Position numbers and translations under genes: made by a program. Source: DRQF01 sp964559135 (lineage in GTDB: Bacteria > Planctomycetota > GCA-002687715 > DRQF01). Taken from it: a DNA stretch of 40,069 bases. The notes below the pieces were generated by a model. It searched no databases. It saw only the letters and a list, made by a program, of their open reading frames with translations, and was not told the DNA's origin. The stretch covers positions 1-40,069 of the forward strand of contig CAZLGG010000029.1 of NCBI GenBank assembly GCA_964559135.1, in the 5' to 3' direction. Positions 14,599 through 22,932 of this stretch are shown in pieces; the first letter of the stretch is position 1; the number at the start of each line of letters is the position of its first letter.

Positions 14599-16704
14599 AT
14601 GCGGATAAAATCAATAGTTGATCTCGTGCTGATGACTTTGTGCCTTCTTTCCGGCCGAGGCGCTGTCGCGCAGGAGACGATCGCATCGAATCCCAGGTGC
14701 GATATAGTGCGAGATGCATCCTATTCCTTCCAGTCAGGGAATAAGCCCATCACCGCGTTGGCGATCTCCCCGAACGGTACGTACCTCGCGGTGGGGTTTG
14801 AAGACGGAACGGTGGAAGTCGTGAAATGGGACGGGACGGCCGGATCGCTCCAGCTGTCCGAGACGTTCACGATCGCGGATCTCAATGGCTCGTGGGCGGG
14901 GACATCCTCGGAGAGTTGGATCGACGTCTTCGGCACCCATGTCACGGCCCTGGGTTTTGTGGATGATGCCCGTCTCATCTGCGCGGTCGGGAGTGGCCGC
15001 GTGGTCGAACACGACGTCGTTCAGAAAAGCCAGACATCGAGTACGGATGTCAACTTACCCGTCGCCGCCATGGCCGTCGCCGCCGTGGGCGCCGATGTCC
15101 GGCTGGTTCTCGGCACCGATCATGGGCGTATCGATGAGCGCTCTTTGACAATGGGCCTCCCCGTGCTCGGTGTTTACCGCAGCGGAGGCGCAGAGGAGCC
15201 CGAGGTGTTCTCGCTTCTTTATTTCAACGAGGGAACTCGCCTGTTCTCGTCGCTGGCCGACTATCATCTTGGCAAGGACGTCGATTCGGGGCCTGGAGGG
15301 ACGTTGTCCAACGCCGGGCCTACGGTCTGGGACACGGCCAACCGGCAGCGTGTCGCCCGGTTGGGAGCCCCCGATGGCTACGTCACCGCAACCTCGGTCG
15401 ACGGGGGCGCGGGCTTGGCGCTTCTCAGTGAAGGGGGAGAGTTGGGGCGGGCGGCGGCCTCGGATGGTTTCGCCTATCACAGACTCCGGAGGGTCCCCGT
15501 GATGAGGGTGGCGACTCTCGGGACGGCGCCTGAGAGCCTACTCGGCGTCAATCCCCTTCAATTGATCGCTCTCGATTCCACCGACGGCAAGATCCTCTTG
15601 AAGGGGACGGATGCCGCCGGGCCGCACGCCCAGGAATCTGTCCTGGCCATTCCGGGGACGGATAAGGCCGTCGTCGTACGGCAAGGCGGGTGCGCGGTGT
15701 ACACGATCACGCGGACGACCGCTGGCCCACCCACGGCGGTTCAGACCACGGAATCTCTCGGCAGCCACCTTGGCTACGATCTCACGGTCACCCACATGTT
15801 GAGAGGGCACGATTCCCGCTGCCTCGAGGTGCAGAGTACCTCCGACGGCGCGTTCGCGGCATCGCGAGACGATGGAGGAAAGGTCATTCTGTGGTCGCGA
15901 AACAGCGGGTCGTATACGGCAACGATTCTGCCCTTCAATGTCGGAGCGGCACCCCGCACGTTCACACGTCTGAGCTTTTCGCAGTGGGGTCTGACGGCGG
16001 TCATGCTGGACGGTAGCGTTCAGGTCGTCGAGTTCCCTTTCAACGGTCAATGCAACTGCAAGGTCTTCTTCGAGAACAACAAGCAGATCACCGCCGTCAC
16101 GGCTTTGCGGATTTCGGCGGACGAGATCCTGCTGGGTTTGGACGACGGGCGCCTTTGCAAGGCCAACGTCGGTACCGAGAAGATAACGAGCGTGGTGATC
16201 GATCCCGGCACGACGTCCAGGACTTTCAGGCATCTGCTGCACTCCCCGGGGAGTCAGAGGATCGCCGCGATTCCGGACCAGGTGATCGATCCCGGTCCGG
16301 CGATTTCCGTCCTTGCGGTGCCAAGTTGCCAGGTGACGGGAGAGATCCGGAATCGATGGAAGTTGCTCGTCGCGGGCATCGACGGGGCGGGGCGGTTGCT
16401 GGTGTCCGCCCTGGGAAAACACGGAGTCTTCTTCTACGACCTGGCGGGCTCGACATCGTTGCTGGTCCGGTTTCCCAAGCGCGCGCGCGTCGGAGTCGCG
16501 GCCTTCGACGACAAGCTCGTGCTGGCCGCGGACAGGATGGGGCTGCGCCTGGTGAAGTACGAGCCGGGCGCCTATGGGATGGACGCGTTGCCGTTTTCGC
16601 ATTTTCCTGCGGGCGCCGTCGGTGGTGCTCCGGGCGACGACGCGGTGTTCATCGGAACGGATTCCGGAACGATCTTTCGCATCGCGGCCGCTCCGAGCCC
16701 TTGA
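14599..16704 (+). CDS. Secreted WD40-like beta-propeller protein
   Basis: A 701-residue exported protein with a clear signal peptide (hydrophobic core 6-18, likely cleavage after AVA at about 25). The body is made of repeated beta-propeller blades: ITALAISPNGTYLAVGFEDGTVEVVKW is cut into such units near residue 50, VTALGFVDDARLICAVGSG near 117, MLRGHDSRCLEVQSTSDGAFA near 400 and AVTALRISADEILLGLDDGRL near 500. The repeat logic (count, compare, small strand D-G-T/x-V) is WD40/PQQ-like, but repeats are too divergent to count exactly. No catalytic motif is visible, so a binding or scaffold role outside the cytoplasm is most likely. It starts 35 bp after the hydrolase gene and may be co-transcribed with it. 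Confidence 0.75.
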   Translation: MRIKSIVDLVLMTLCLLSGRGAVAQETIASNPRCDIVRDASYSFQSGNKPITALAISPNGTYLAVGFEDGTVEVVKWDGTAGSLQLSETFTIADLNGSWAGTSSESWIDVFGTHVTALGFVDDARLICAVGSGRVVEHDVVQKSQTSSTDVNLPVAAMAVAAVGADVRLVLGTDHGRIDERSLTMGLPVLGVYRSGGAEEPEVFSLLYFNEGTRLFSSLADYHLGKDVDSGPGGTLSNAGPTVWDTANRQRVARLGAPDGYVTATSVDGGAGLALLSEGGELGRAAASDGFAYHRLRRVPVMRVATLGTAPESLLGVNPLQLIALDSTDGKILLKGTDAAGPHAQESVLAIPGTDKAVVVRQGGCAVYTITRTTAGPPTAVQTTESLGSHLGYDLTVTHMLRGHDSRCLEVQSTSDGAFAASRDDGGKVILWSRNSGSYTATILPFNVGAAPRTFTRLSFSQWGLTAVMLDGSVQVVEFPFNGQCNCKVFFENNKQITAVTALRISADEILLGLDDGRLCKANVGTEKITSVVIDPGTTSRTFRHLLHSPGSQRIAAIPDQVIDPGPAISVLAVPSCQVTGEIRNRWKLLVAGIDGAGRLLVSALGKHGVFFYDLAGSTSLLVRFPKRARVGVAAFDDKLVLAADRMGLRLVKYEPGAYGMDALPFSHFPAGAVGGAPGDDAVFIGTDSGTIFRIAAAPSP

Positions 16705-16800
16705 TTCCCTTTCGCGGCGGCTTCGCTATACCCCCAGCGAGCGACGTCCCCGTTGTCCTCCTTCAGCGCCGAACGTGGTGGGGTAAAGGTGTGAGTGGGG

Positions 16801-17541
16801 TCAATCCTCCACGGAGACGACAGCGTCAGGGGGGATGGCGGCGAGGAGGCGGCGGCGGCCCTCCTCCACGGCCTGGGCATCCTTGGATTCCAGGGTGATC
16901 TGCACCTTGTAGTCCGGGTTGTCGTAGACCGGGTAGGAGCCCACCTCGAGGTGGGGGATCTCATCCTGGAGGCCGCGGAGTAGGGGGGCCAGGTCGCCTT
17001 CCTCCAGGGTCGTGAAGACGCGCGCGAGATGGAAGGGCGCCTCCGCGAAGCGATCCCGGATGGCGCGGAACTTCTTCCGGAGCACCGCGGGATCGCCGGG
17101 GAAAACGTAGACATTTTCGAGCTTGGTCACCGGGAAGAGGAGCCCATCGGTGAAGATGAGCTCGATCCCCTCCGGTAGGTTCGCCATCGCGAGATAGACC
17201 TTCGCCCTCTCCTCGCCGAAGAATCTCTGGATGGCGGCGGCCATCTCGGGATTGAACACCATGGGGCGATCGAAGGCTTTGGCCACGGAGGGGAAGGTGA
17301 GATCGTCGTGGGTGGGGCCCACGCCTCCGCTGGTGAGGACCACGTCGAAACGCCGCGAGAAGGACTTCACCGTCTCCGCGATCTCGTCCGCGTCGTCGGC
17401 GATGATGGCGACCCGCTCGACGCGGCCCCCCAGGGCATGGAGTTCCTTCATGAGAAAGGTGGAGTTGATGTCGTCCACCTTGCCCGAAAGGACTTCATTG
17501 CCGATGACGACGATGCCGTAACGTGTGGCGCCGGGGTTCAT
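16801..17541 (-). CDS. CinA N-terminal / molybdopterin-binding-like domain protein
   Basis: A 246-residue cytoplasmic protein. The N-terminal two thirds match the MoCF/CinA-N fold: YGIVVIGNEVLSGKVDDINS at the start and TSGGVGPTHDD near residues 90-100, the signature of the competence/damage-inducible A family and of molybdopterin-binding domains. The C-terminal part (from about 170) resembles the small KH-like domain that follows in CinA, but the nicotinamide-nucleotide amidase domain of full CinA is absent. Some family members hydrolyse ADP-ribose or NAD-related pyrophosphates; which reaction applies here cannot be decided. It ends 96 bp from the convergent beta-propeller gene and is divergent from the metallophosphoesterase gene. 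Confidence 0.88.
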   Translation of the reverse strand: MNPGATRYGIVVIGNEVLSGKVDDINSTFLMKELHALGGRVERVAIIADDADEIAETVKSFSRRFDVVLTSGGVGPTHDDLTFPSVAKAFDRPMVFNPEMAAAIQRFFGEERAKVYLAMANLPEGIELIFTDGLLFPVTKLENVYVFPGDPAVLRKKFRAIRDRFAEAPFHLARVFTTLEEGDLAPLLRGLQDEIPHLEVGSYPVYDNPDYKVQITLESKDAQAVEEGRRRLLAAIPPDAVVSVED

Positions 17542-17604
17542 GGCGGATATGATGCCCCCTTACGCCCTCTCGGGCCAGCGGAACTCGGAAAAGGAAGGAC
17601 GTGC

Positions 17605-18336
17605 GTGAGGATCTTCGCTCTGAGCGATCCCCATTTCGGTCGGGACATGAGTCGCTTCGGCGAGGTGTGGGTGGATCACGAGAATGTGATCCGTCGCCAA
17701 TGGCAAAGGGCCGTCTCGCCCTCGGATCTGGTTTTGATCCCCGGGGATTTCTCGTGGGCCACCACGACGAAGACCATCGAGAAACACCTCGACGCGGTGA
17801 ACGCCTTGCCCGGTCGGGTGATCATCTCTCCCGGCAACCACGACAAGTGGTGGAAGAAGACGGCGCGGCTTCGCTTCGCGGAGGTGACGTTTCTGGGAGA
17901 CGCACACTTGCCGCTGGGCGCGGATTGGGTTCTTGCGGGCACGATGGGATGGGATTGTCCCGAGTCGCCCTGGTGGAAGGAAGAGGACCGCGACATTTTC
18001 GAGGAGGCCTGTCGCACCCTCGAGGCGACCTTGGAGCGCGCGAGTGCGGCGTATCCAGAGCGCCGTATCTTGCTCATGTTCCACTACCCGCCCCGATGGA
18101 AGCCGGGGGAGACCCCCACCGCCTTCGAGAAGATTCTCGCCCGTTTTCCCGTGGATCTCGTCCTCTACGGGCACATCCACGGCGCCGATCTCGCGATGGC
18201 TCACAACGGGGTCATGACCGTCGGCGCGCGCAGTATCCGCTACGAGAACGCCAGCGCCGATCGCTTGGAGATGCGCCCCATGCAACTTCTGGAGTTGCCG
18301 GGGTCGTCGGCGGACCTCAACCGCGGAGCAGAATGA
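17605..18336 (+). CDS. Metallophosphoesterase (predicted phosphohydrolase)
   Basis: The 243-residue protein carries the full calcineurin-like metal set: SDPHFG (first Asp and His), GDFSW, GNHDKWW, FHYPP and GHIHG. The order and spacing, including the KWW after GNHD, match the small bacterial predicted phosphohydrolases of COG1768. The substrate is unknown; nucleotides or phosphoesters are typical for the fold. GTG 17605 is chosen because it starts the first beta-strand (RIFALSD) and has AAGGAAGG six to eight bases upstream. The gene is divergent from the CinA-like gene with about 60 bp between starts, and its last 20 bases overlap the convergent small membrane gene. Confidence 0.92.
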   Translation: MRIFALSDPHFGRDMSRFGEVWVDHENVIRRQWQRAVSPSDLVLIPGDFSWATTTKTIEKHLDAVNALPGRVIISPGNHDKWWKKTARLRFAEVTFLGDAHLPLGADWVLAGTMGWDCPESPWWKEEDRDIFEEACRTLEATLERASAAYPERRILLMFHYPPRWKPGETPTAFEKILARFPVDLVLYGHIHGADLAMAHNGVMTVGARSIRYENASADRLEMRPMQLLELPGSSADLNRGAE

Positions 18337-18601
18337 ATCCGGCGGCGGCCACGGCGATCAAGGTCGAGGTCGCGGCCGACAACGCCACCATCTTCCGATG
18401 ATTGCGGCTGGCCGAGGTCACGATGAGATGGAGGCCGGCCACGACGCACAAAACGTAGCCCGCGATGGCCCGGCTTTCTCCGCCGGGGGCCAGGTCGAGG
18501 CCTCGACCGTGGGGGAGTTCCCCGAGAAAAGCGGTCTTCATGAGCCAAGTCCCCACGCCCAGGGGAACGAGGAATCCGAGGATCAGGGCCGCGCGTCGCA
18601 T
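18317..18601 (-). CDS. Hypothetical small membrane protein
   Basis: A 94-residue protein starting MRRAALILGFLVPLG at 18601. Three hydrophobic segments (about 5-24, 47-65 and 72-93) with a short Gly-rich loop between the first two predict a small integral membrane protein. An upstream start at 18673 would add 24 residues without similarity and would run into the hemE start, so the shorter form is preferred. The 3' end overlaps the convergent metallophosphoesterase gene by 20 bases. I do not recognise a family. It is divergent from hemE, with about 60 bp between starts that must hold the hem operon promoter. Confidence 0.6.
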   Translation of the reverse strand: MRRAALILGFLVPLGVGTWLMKTAFLGELPHGRGLDLAPGGESRAIAGYVLCVVAGLHLIVTSASRNHRKMVALSAATSTLIAVAAAGFILLRG

Positions 18602-18662
18602 GGCGTATCCTATCGTGGTCCAGTGCGCTTTCACGAGGGGGCCCCCTTTCGTAGCCTCGTGC

Positions 18663-19700
18663 ATGGACCTCACACCTCGCGAACGCCTCCTCAGAGCCTG
18701 TCGCCGCGAGCCGGTGGATCGCCCTCCCGTTTGGCTGATGAGGCAGGCCGGCCGCTACATGGCCGAATACCGGGCCGTGAAGGAGAAGGTGAGCTTTCTC
18801 GAGCTCTGCAAGGACCCGGAGCTCTGCCGAGACGTCACGCTTCAGCCCCTCCGAGCCTTCGGACTCGAGGTGGGGATCGTCTTCTCGGACATCCTCCTCC
18901 CGGCGGAAGCGATGGGCTTGGAACTTTCTTTCGGCGCGGGGGCGGGCCCGCGACTCGGGCCGCCGATCAGGACCCGTGAAGACATCGAGGCTCTAAGGGA
19001 TTTCGATCCAGCGCGAAGCACGCCGTGGCCGGCACAGGCTCACAGGCTTCTTCGCGAGACTCTGGGCGACGACATCCCCATCATCGGCTTTTGCGGCGCG
19101 CCTTTTACCGTCGCTTCCTACATGATCGAGGGCGGGGGCTCCCGCGTCTTCGAGAATACCAAGCGGATGCTCTTCGCCGACCCCTCCACCTTCCAGCTCC
19201 TCATGGAGCGTCTGACGGCGAATCTCATTCCCTATCTTTTGGCTCAGGTGGAGGCGGGCGCCCCCGTGGTTCAGGTCTTCGACTCCTGGGCGGGCTGCCT
19301 GGATCGAGAGACGTATGCCGAGTTCGCCCATCCCTGGACGTGCCGCCTCATCAGCGCCGTCAAGGAGAAGGGCGTCCCGGTGATCTCCTACGTCAGCGGC
19401 GGCGGTCATCTGATGGAATTGATGGCCGATTCCGGTGCGGACGTCGTGTCCTTGGATTGGCGCGTCGACCCCAAGGACGCCCGTCGAAGCATCGGTCATC
19501 GCGTGGCGCTTCAGGGCAACCTCGACCCCGGTGTCCTTCTGGCCGGTCCCGACGTCACCCGTCGTGCCGTCACGCGAAACCTCCAGGCCTTCGGAACCGC
19601 CCCCGGACACATTTTCAACTTGGGCTCCGGGATCATGAAGTGGACGCCGCCGGAGTCGGTTCAGGCTCTGGTCGACTGCGTCCACGGGTGGCGGCCATGA
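18663..19700 (+). CDS. hemE: Uroporphyrinogen decarboxylase with Ser at a conserved His
   Basis: The 345-residue enzyme removes four acetate carboxyls from uroporphyrinogen III to give coproporphyrinogen III. The family start RPPVWLMRQAGRYMAEYR (20-37) is intact, as are FSDIL with Asp76, and PFTVASYMIEGGG with Tyr153. Near the C-terminus the family usually reads NLGHGI; here it is NLGSGI, with Ser322 replacing a conserved active-site His (His339 in the human enzyme). All other parts look functional. ATG 18663 is the first gene of a seven-gene run; its stop overlaps the next start (ATGA). It is divergent from a small membrane gene, so the operon promoter should lie in the short gap before it. 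Confidence 0.97.
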   Translation: MDLTPRERLLRACRREPVDRPPVWLMRQAGRYMAEYRAVKEKVSFLELCKDPELCRDVTLQPLRAFGLEVGIVFSDILLPAEAMGLELSFGAGAGPRLGPPIRTREDIEALRDFDPARSTPWPAQAHRLLRETLGDDIPIIGFCGAPFTVASYMIEGGGSRVFENTKRMLFADPSTFQLLMERLTANLIPYLLAQVEAGAPVVQVFDSWAGCLDRETYAEFAHPWTCRLISAVKEKGVPVISYVSGGGHLMELMADSGADVVSLDWRVDPKDARRSIGHRVALQGNLDPGVLLAGPDVTRRAVTRNLQAFGTAPGHIFNLGSGIMKWTPPESVQALVDCVHGWRP

Positions 19701-20683
19701 GACTCGACGCGGCGACGGGCATCGTCGTCGTCGGCGCAGGCGATCCCCGACCTGAACCGGAAGCCCTCTCCACCTTCCTCGATCGATGGGTCGAAGACGG
19801 TCGACGCTACCCCGTCTCGGGTCTTCGAAAACCTTTCCTTCGCGCCCGCGCCAAGATGCGGGCTCACCGTCGCCTGGAAGAAGCTCAACGTCTCGTGAGT
19901 CTGGATTCCCCCTTCCTGCGCGTCGCCGGCGCCCAGGCCAACGGCGTGGCCGAAAAACTGGGATGCGAAGGGTATGCCGTGGCCGCCGTGGGCGGTCCGT
20001 TGGCGGCCGAAGTCGTACCGCTCATGCGGGCGGAGGGCATGCGACGGGCCGTCGTCGTGGCCGCCGACCCCCTTTCGATTCGGGGACATCGTTTGAGCGA
20101 GCGGGCCCAGTTCGAGGAAGCCTGGCTCTCCTCGGGCGGGAGCCGGGACGAACTCGTTTTCGTGGACGACTATGAGCAGGACCCGGCCTGGTTGTCCGCC
20201 CTCGTCTCCCTCGCGAAAGAAGGGGGGCCGAAAGACGCGGGCCGCGCCGCTTGGCTGTTCGTGGCTTCGGGGCTTCCCAAGGTGCTGATGCGGACGGAGC
20301 AGGACTATCCGGAGAGGTCCCGCGCTCTGGCGGAGGTTCTCGCGGAAAATCTCGGGATTTCCGCCGGCCGGTGGGGGCTCGCTTACCTGGACCCTCTCGT
20401 GGGCGAACGGGGCCTGGCGCCCGCCCCCGCCGATCTCATCGAAACCTGGGCCGCGGATTCCATCCGGGATGTCGTGGTCTTTCCTTTTTCCTGGGGCTCG
20501 GATCGGCTGGAAACTCTCCATAGGGTGGACATCGAGCTGGCCAGGCAGCTTCGGGAAAGGGCGATGCGCATGTTTCGCATCCCGTGCTTGAATGATCATC
20601 CCGAATTCATCGATGCGTTGAGCCGAATCGTTCTCGACACATCGACCGAGACCTCGGCATCCACGGGAGGGCCGACGCCGTGA
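19697..20683 (+). CDS. hemH: Ferrochelatase-like protein lacking the catalytic His
   Basis: Its place between hemE and hemY and its C-terminal half identify the ferrochelatase (HemH/CpfC) family, which inserts iron into porphyrin. The stretch LFVASGLPK (187-195) aligns with the family's FSAHGLP: Ser191 stands where the catalytic His is otherwise invariant. The other key acidic residue is kept (Glu272 in GSDRLETL, followed by VDIE), and FRIPCLND near the end matches the usual RVPxLND. The N-terminal half is very divergent: the GSPL-type motif is DSPFL and the LPLYPQYS-type motif is AADPLSIRG. The frame is intact and coupled on both sides (ATGA, GTGA), so the gene is kept. I infer either an altered chelatase or a non-catalytic partner. 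The symbol marks family, not proven activity. Confidence 0.82.
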   Translation: MRLDAATGIVVVGAGDPRPEPEALSTFLDRWVEDGRRYPVSGLRKPFLRARAKMRAHRRLEEAQRLVSLDSPFLRVAGAQANGVAEKLGCEGYAVAAVGGPLAAEVVPLMRAEGMRRAVVVAADPLSIRGHRLSERAQFEEAWLSSGGSRDELVFVDDYEQDPAWLSALVSLAKEGGPKDAGRAAWLFVASGLPKVLMRTEQDYPERSRALAEVLAENLGISAGRWGLAYLDPLVGERGLAPAPADLIETWAADSIRDVVVFPFSWGSDRLETLHRVDIELARQLRERAMRMFRIPCLNDHPEFIDALSRIVLDTSTETSASTGGPTP

Positions 20684-22104
20684 CCAAAAGACATCGCATC
20701 GCCGTCATCGGCGGAGGCATCTCGGGACTCTCCTGCGCCTGGGAACTCTCGCGTTCCGGAGCCGATGTCGTCCTCATCGAGGCACACGAACGCGTGGGCG
20801 GTCTCGTGCGCAGTGGGCACACCGACGGCTACCTCTTCGAATGGGGTCCGAATTCGTTTCCGAGCACGGCGACGCAGATACGGAGCTTGGCGGCCGAAGT
20901 GGGCATCGAGGATCGTATCGTCGAGGCCTCTCCCGACGCGAAGGTGCGATACATCTACTTCGGGCGGCAACTCGAGCCGATCCCCATGGGGCCGGGCGAC
21001 CTCATGAAGTCGAGGATCTTCAACCTTCGGCAAAAACTTCGAATCATGATGGAGCCTCTCGTTCCCAAGGGCGACCCGGAGAAACCCGAGAGCGTGGCGC
21101 ACTTCGTTGCCCGCCGTTTCGGGCCGGCGCCGGCACGCACCATCGTCGATGCCTTCGTGAGCGGCGTTTACGCCGGAGACGCCAGAAAGGTTGGGGTGAG
21201 AGCTGCGTTCCCCAAACTCTGGGAGATGGAGCAGGACGCCGGCAGTCTCTTCAAGGCGATGGGGCGCATGCGGAAGGAACGCAAGAAGTCGGGCGGAGCA
21301 CCTCCCACCGCCATGACCCTCATGAGTTTTCGCGAGGGCATGGAGGAATTGGTCCACGCCGTGGGAGAAAAGCTCAGGGGCGCCGGTCAGCTCGTGCTCG
21401 GTCGGTGCGTTCGCAGCCTCACCCCGCGAGAAGGCGGCGGATTCACTCTGGGGTGCGAAGCCGTCGACGGGGCGGTCGAGGAGATCGAGTGCGATCACAT
21501 CGTGAGCGCGCTGGCCTCCTCCGCGACGGGGCTTCTGCTGGCGGATCTCCAGCCCATGGTGGCGGACCTTCTTTTCGAGATCGAGTACGCCCCCGTCGTC
21601 GTCGTGCACGCGGGTTTCTCCGAGGAGGAGTTGCCCTATCTGCCCAAGGCTTTCGGGTTTCTTTCGCCGCGACCGAGCCGCCTGAGGTCGCTCGGTTGGC
21701 TCTTCAGCTCCCGGATCTTCGCGGGTCGAGCGCCGGAAGGGCACCATGCGTTGACGGGTTTCATCGGCGGCGCCACCGATCCTTCCATCGTCGAGGCTCC
21801 GGAGGAGGCGCTGCGCCATCTGGTTCTCGGAGAACTTTCGATGGTGTTGAAGATGTCTCGCTTCCCACGGCCGGATCTCTTCCGCTGCGTCCGCCAGCAG
21901 GGCGGGCTGCCGCAGTTCGATCTCGGACATCACCGGCGCGTGGCGGCGGTCCGCACTCTGCTTTCGGATTTGCCCGGCGTGGACATCACGGGCAACTACC
22001 TCGAGGGGATTTCCCTCGATGAATGTATCCGCGGAGGTCGTGAAGCGGCGCGTCGGGTTCTCGCCACGTCCGAAGCGGTTTCCTCGCGGGCGGAGGCTTC
22101 CTGA
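20680..22104 (+). CDS. hemY: Protoporphyrinogen/coproporphyrinogen oxidase, HemY type
   Basis: A 474-residue FAD enzyme that oxidises the porphyrinogen ring to porphyrin. The dinucleotide-binding motif VIGGGISGLSCAWEL is at 9-23, followed by EAHERVGGLVRS, and the C-terminal ITGNYLEGISLDECI contains the usual second FAD contact. The middle stretch FGPAPARTIVDAFVSGVYAGD is also typical. Whether it acts on protoporphyrinogen IX or coproporphyrinogen III cannot be told from sequence by eye; Bacillus-type HemY with the same gene order uses coproporphyrinogen. GTG 20680 overlaps the stop of the preceding gene, and its stop overlaps the ATG of hemX (TGATG). Confidence 0.95.
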   Translation: MTKRHRIAVIGGGISGLSCAWELSRSGADVVLIEAHERVGGLVRSGHTDGYLFEWGPNSFPSTATQIRSLAAEVGIEDRIVEASPDAKVRYIYFGRQLEPIPMGPGDLMKSRIFNLRQKLRIMMEPLVPKGDPEKPESVAHFVARRFGPAPARTIVDAFVSGVYAGDARKVGVRAAFPKLWEMEQDAGSLFKAMGRMRKERKKSGGAPPTAMTLMSFREGMEELVHAVGEKLRGAGQLVLGRCVRSLTPREGGGFTLGCEAVDGAVEEIECDHIVSALASSATGLLLADLQPMVADLLFEIEYAPVVVVHAGFSEEELPYLPKAFGFLSPRPSRLRSLGWLFSSRIFAGRAPEGHHALTGFIGGATDPSIVEAPEEALRHLVLGELSMVLKMSRFPRPDLFRCVRQQGGLPQFDLGHHRRVAAVRTLLSDLPGVDITGNYLEGISLDECIRGGREAARRVLATSEAVSSRAEAS

Positions 22105-22931
22105 TGTTGGAGACCATGAACCAAGCCTTGCTCGTGTTTCTCCCCGTCGCCTACGGCGGAACGGTGACGTGGTATTGGTTGAGCGTTCGCGACCCGGACC
22201 TCATCCCGCGCTGGCGACCCCAGGCGTGGCTCGTCGCGACGGTCGTCCTTCATGCGACGCTCCTGGTCCTGCGGACGTCAATGCTCGGCCAACTCCCCTG
22301 GACGACCTACTACGACACGCTGCTGGCCTTGGCCTTCCTGATGTCGTTGACCTATCTCCTCGTCGAGCTTTCCCTCCACGAAGCGTCGACGGGCATGGAT
22401 CTGTTGCCGTGGCCGTTCGTCATGGTTCTCTATGCCGCCATGTTCGGCCACGTGGAGCCCCGCCCGAATCCGGCGCTCGATTCCCCGTTCTTCGCGATGC
22501 ACACGATCCCGGCCATTGGCGGGATCGCGGCCATTCTCGTCAGCGGTATCTACGGCGGGATGTATCTGAAACTCGAGCGGGTCATTCGCGGCAAGCGCTT
22601 CGGCCAGTTCTTCGAGCGGATGCCGACCCTGGACGTCCTGAGTCGCATGAACTTCGTCGCCGCGGCTGCGGGCTTGACTCTCGTCACGGCGGCCATCGGC
22701 TGGGGGGCGACTTGGTACGGCGAAATGTTCCAGCAGGTGAACATCTTCGAACCCAAGATCTTTCTCACGTTGATCTGCTGGACGGTTCTTCTCGTTCTCG
22801 TCATCGGCCGCGTGTCGCGCCGGTGGCCCGATCGCTTGACGGCCCTTCTGAGCGTCGCCGTCGCGACGATCGCATTGATCTCCATCATCATTCCGGCCTT
22901 TCCTTTCATCGCGTTTCACGGGCACTATTGA
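22104..22931 (+). CDS. hemX: HemX/CcsA-like integral membrane protein
   Basis: A 275-residue protein with about eight membrane segments. The pattern FFAMHTIPAIGGIAAILVSG (around residues 130-150), with His in a membrane helix, and the charged loop YLKLERVIRGKRFG are as in the CcsA/HemX family. The tryptophan-rich WWD heme-handling motif of true CcsA cytochrome c assembly proteins is not seen; the matching region reads GWGATWYGEMFQQVN. HemX type is therefore preferred. In Bacillus HemX is encoded next to hemA and lowers the HemA level; the gene is again directly before hemA here, with one base between stop and start. Confidence 0.85.
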   Translation: MLETMNQALLVFLPVAYGGTVTWYWLSVRDPDLIPRWRPQAWLVATVVLHATLLVLRTSMLGQLPWTTYYDTLLALAFLMSLTYLLVELSLHEASTGMDLLPWPFVMVLYAAMFGHVEPRPNPALDSPFFAMHTIPAIGGIAAILVSGIYGGMYLKLERVIRGKRFGQFFERMPTLDVLSRMNFVAAAAGLTLVTAAIGWGATWYGEMFQQVNIFEPKIFLTLICWTVLLVLVIGRVSRRWPDRLTALLSVAVATIALISIIIPAFPFIAFHGHY

Positions 22932-22932
22932 G

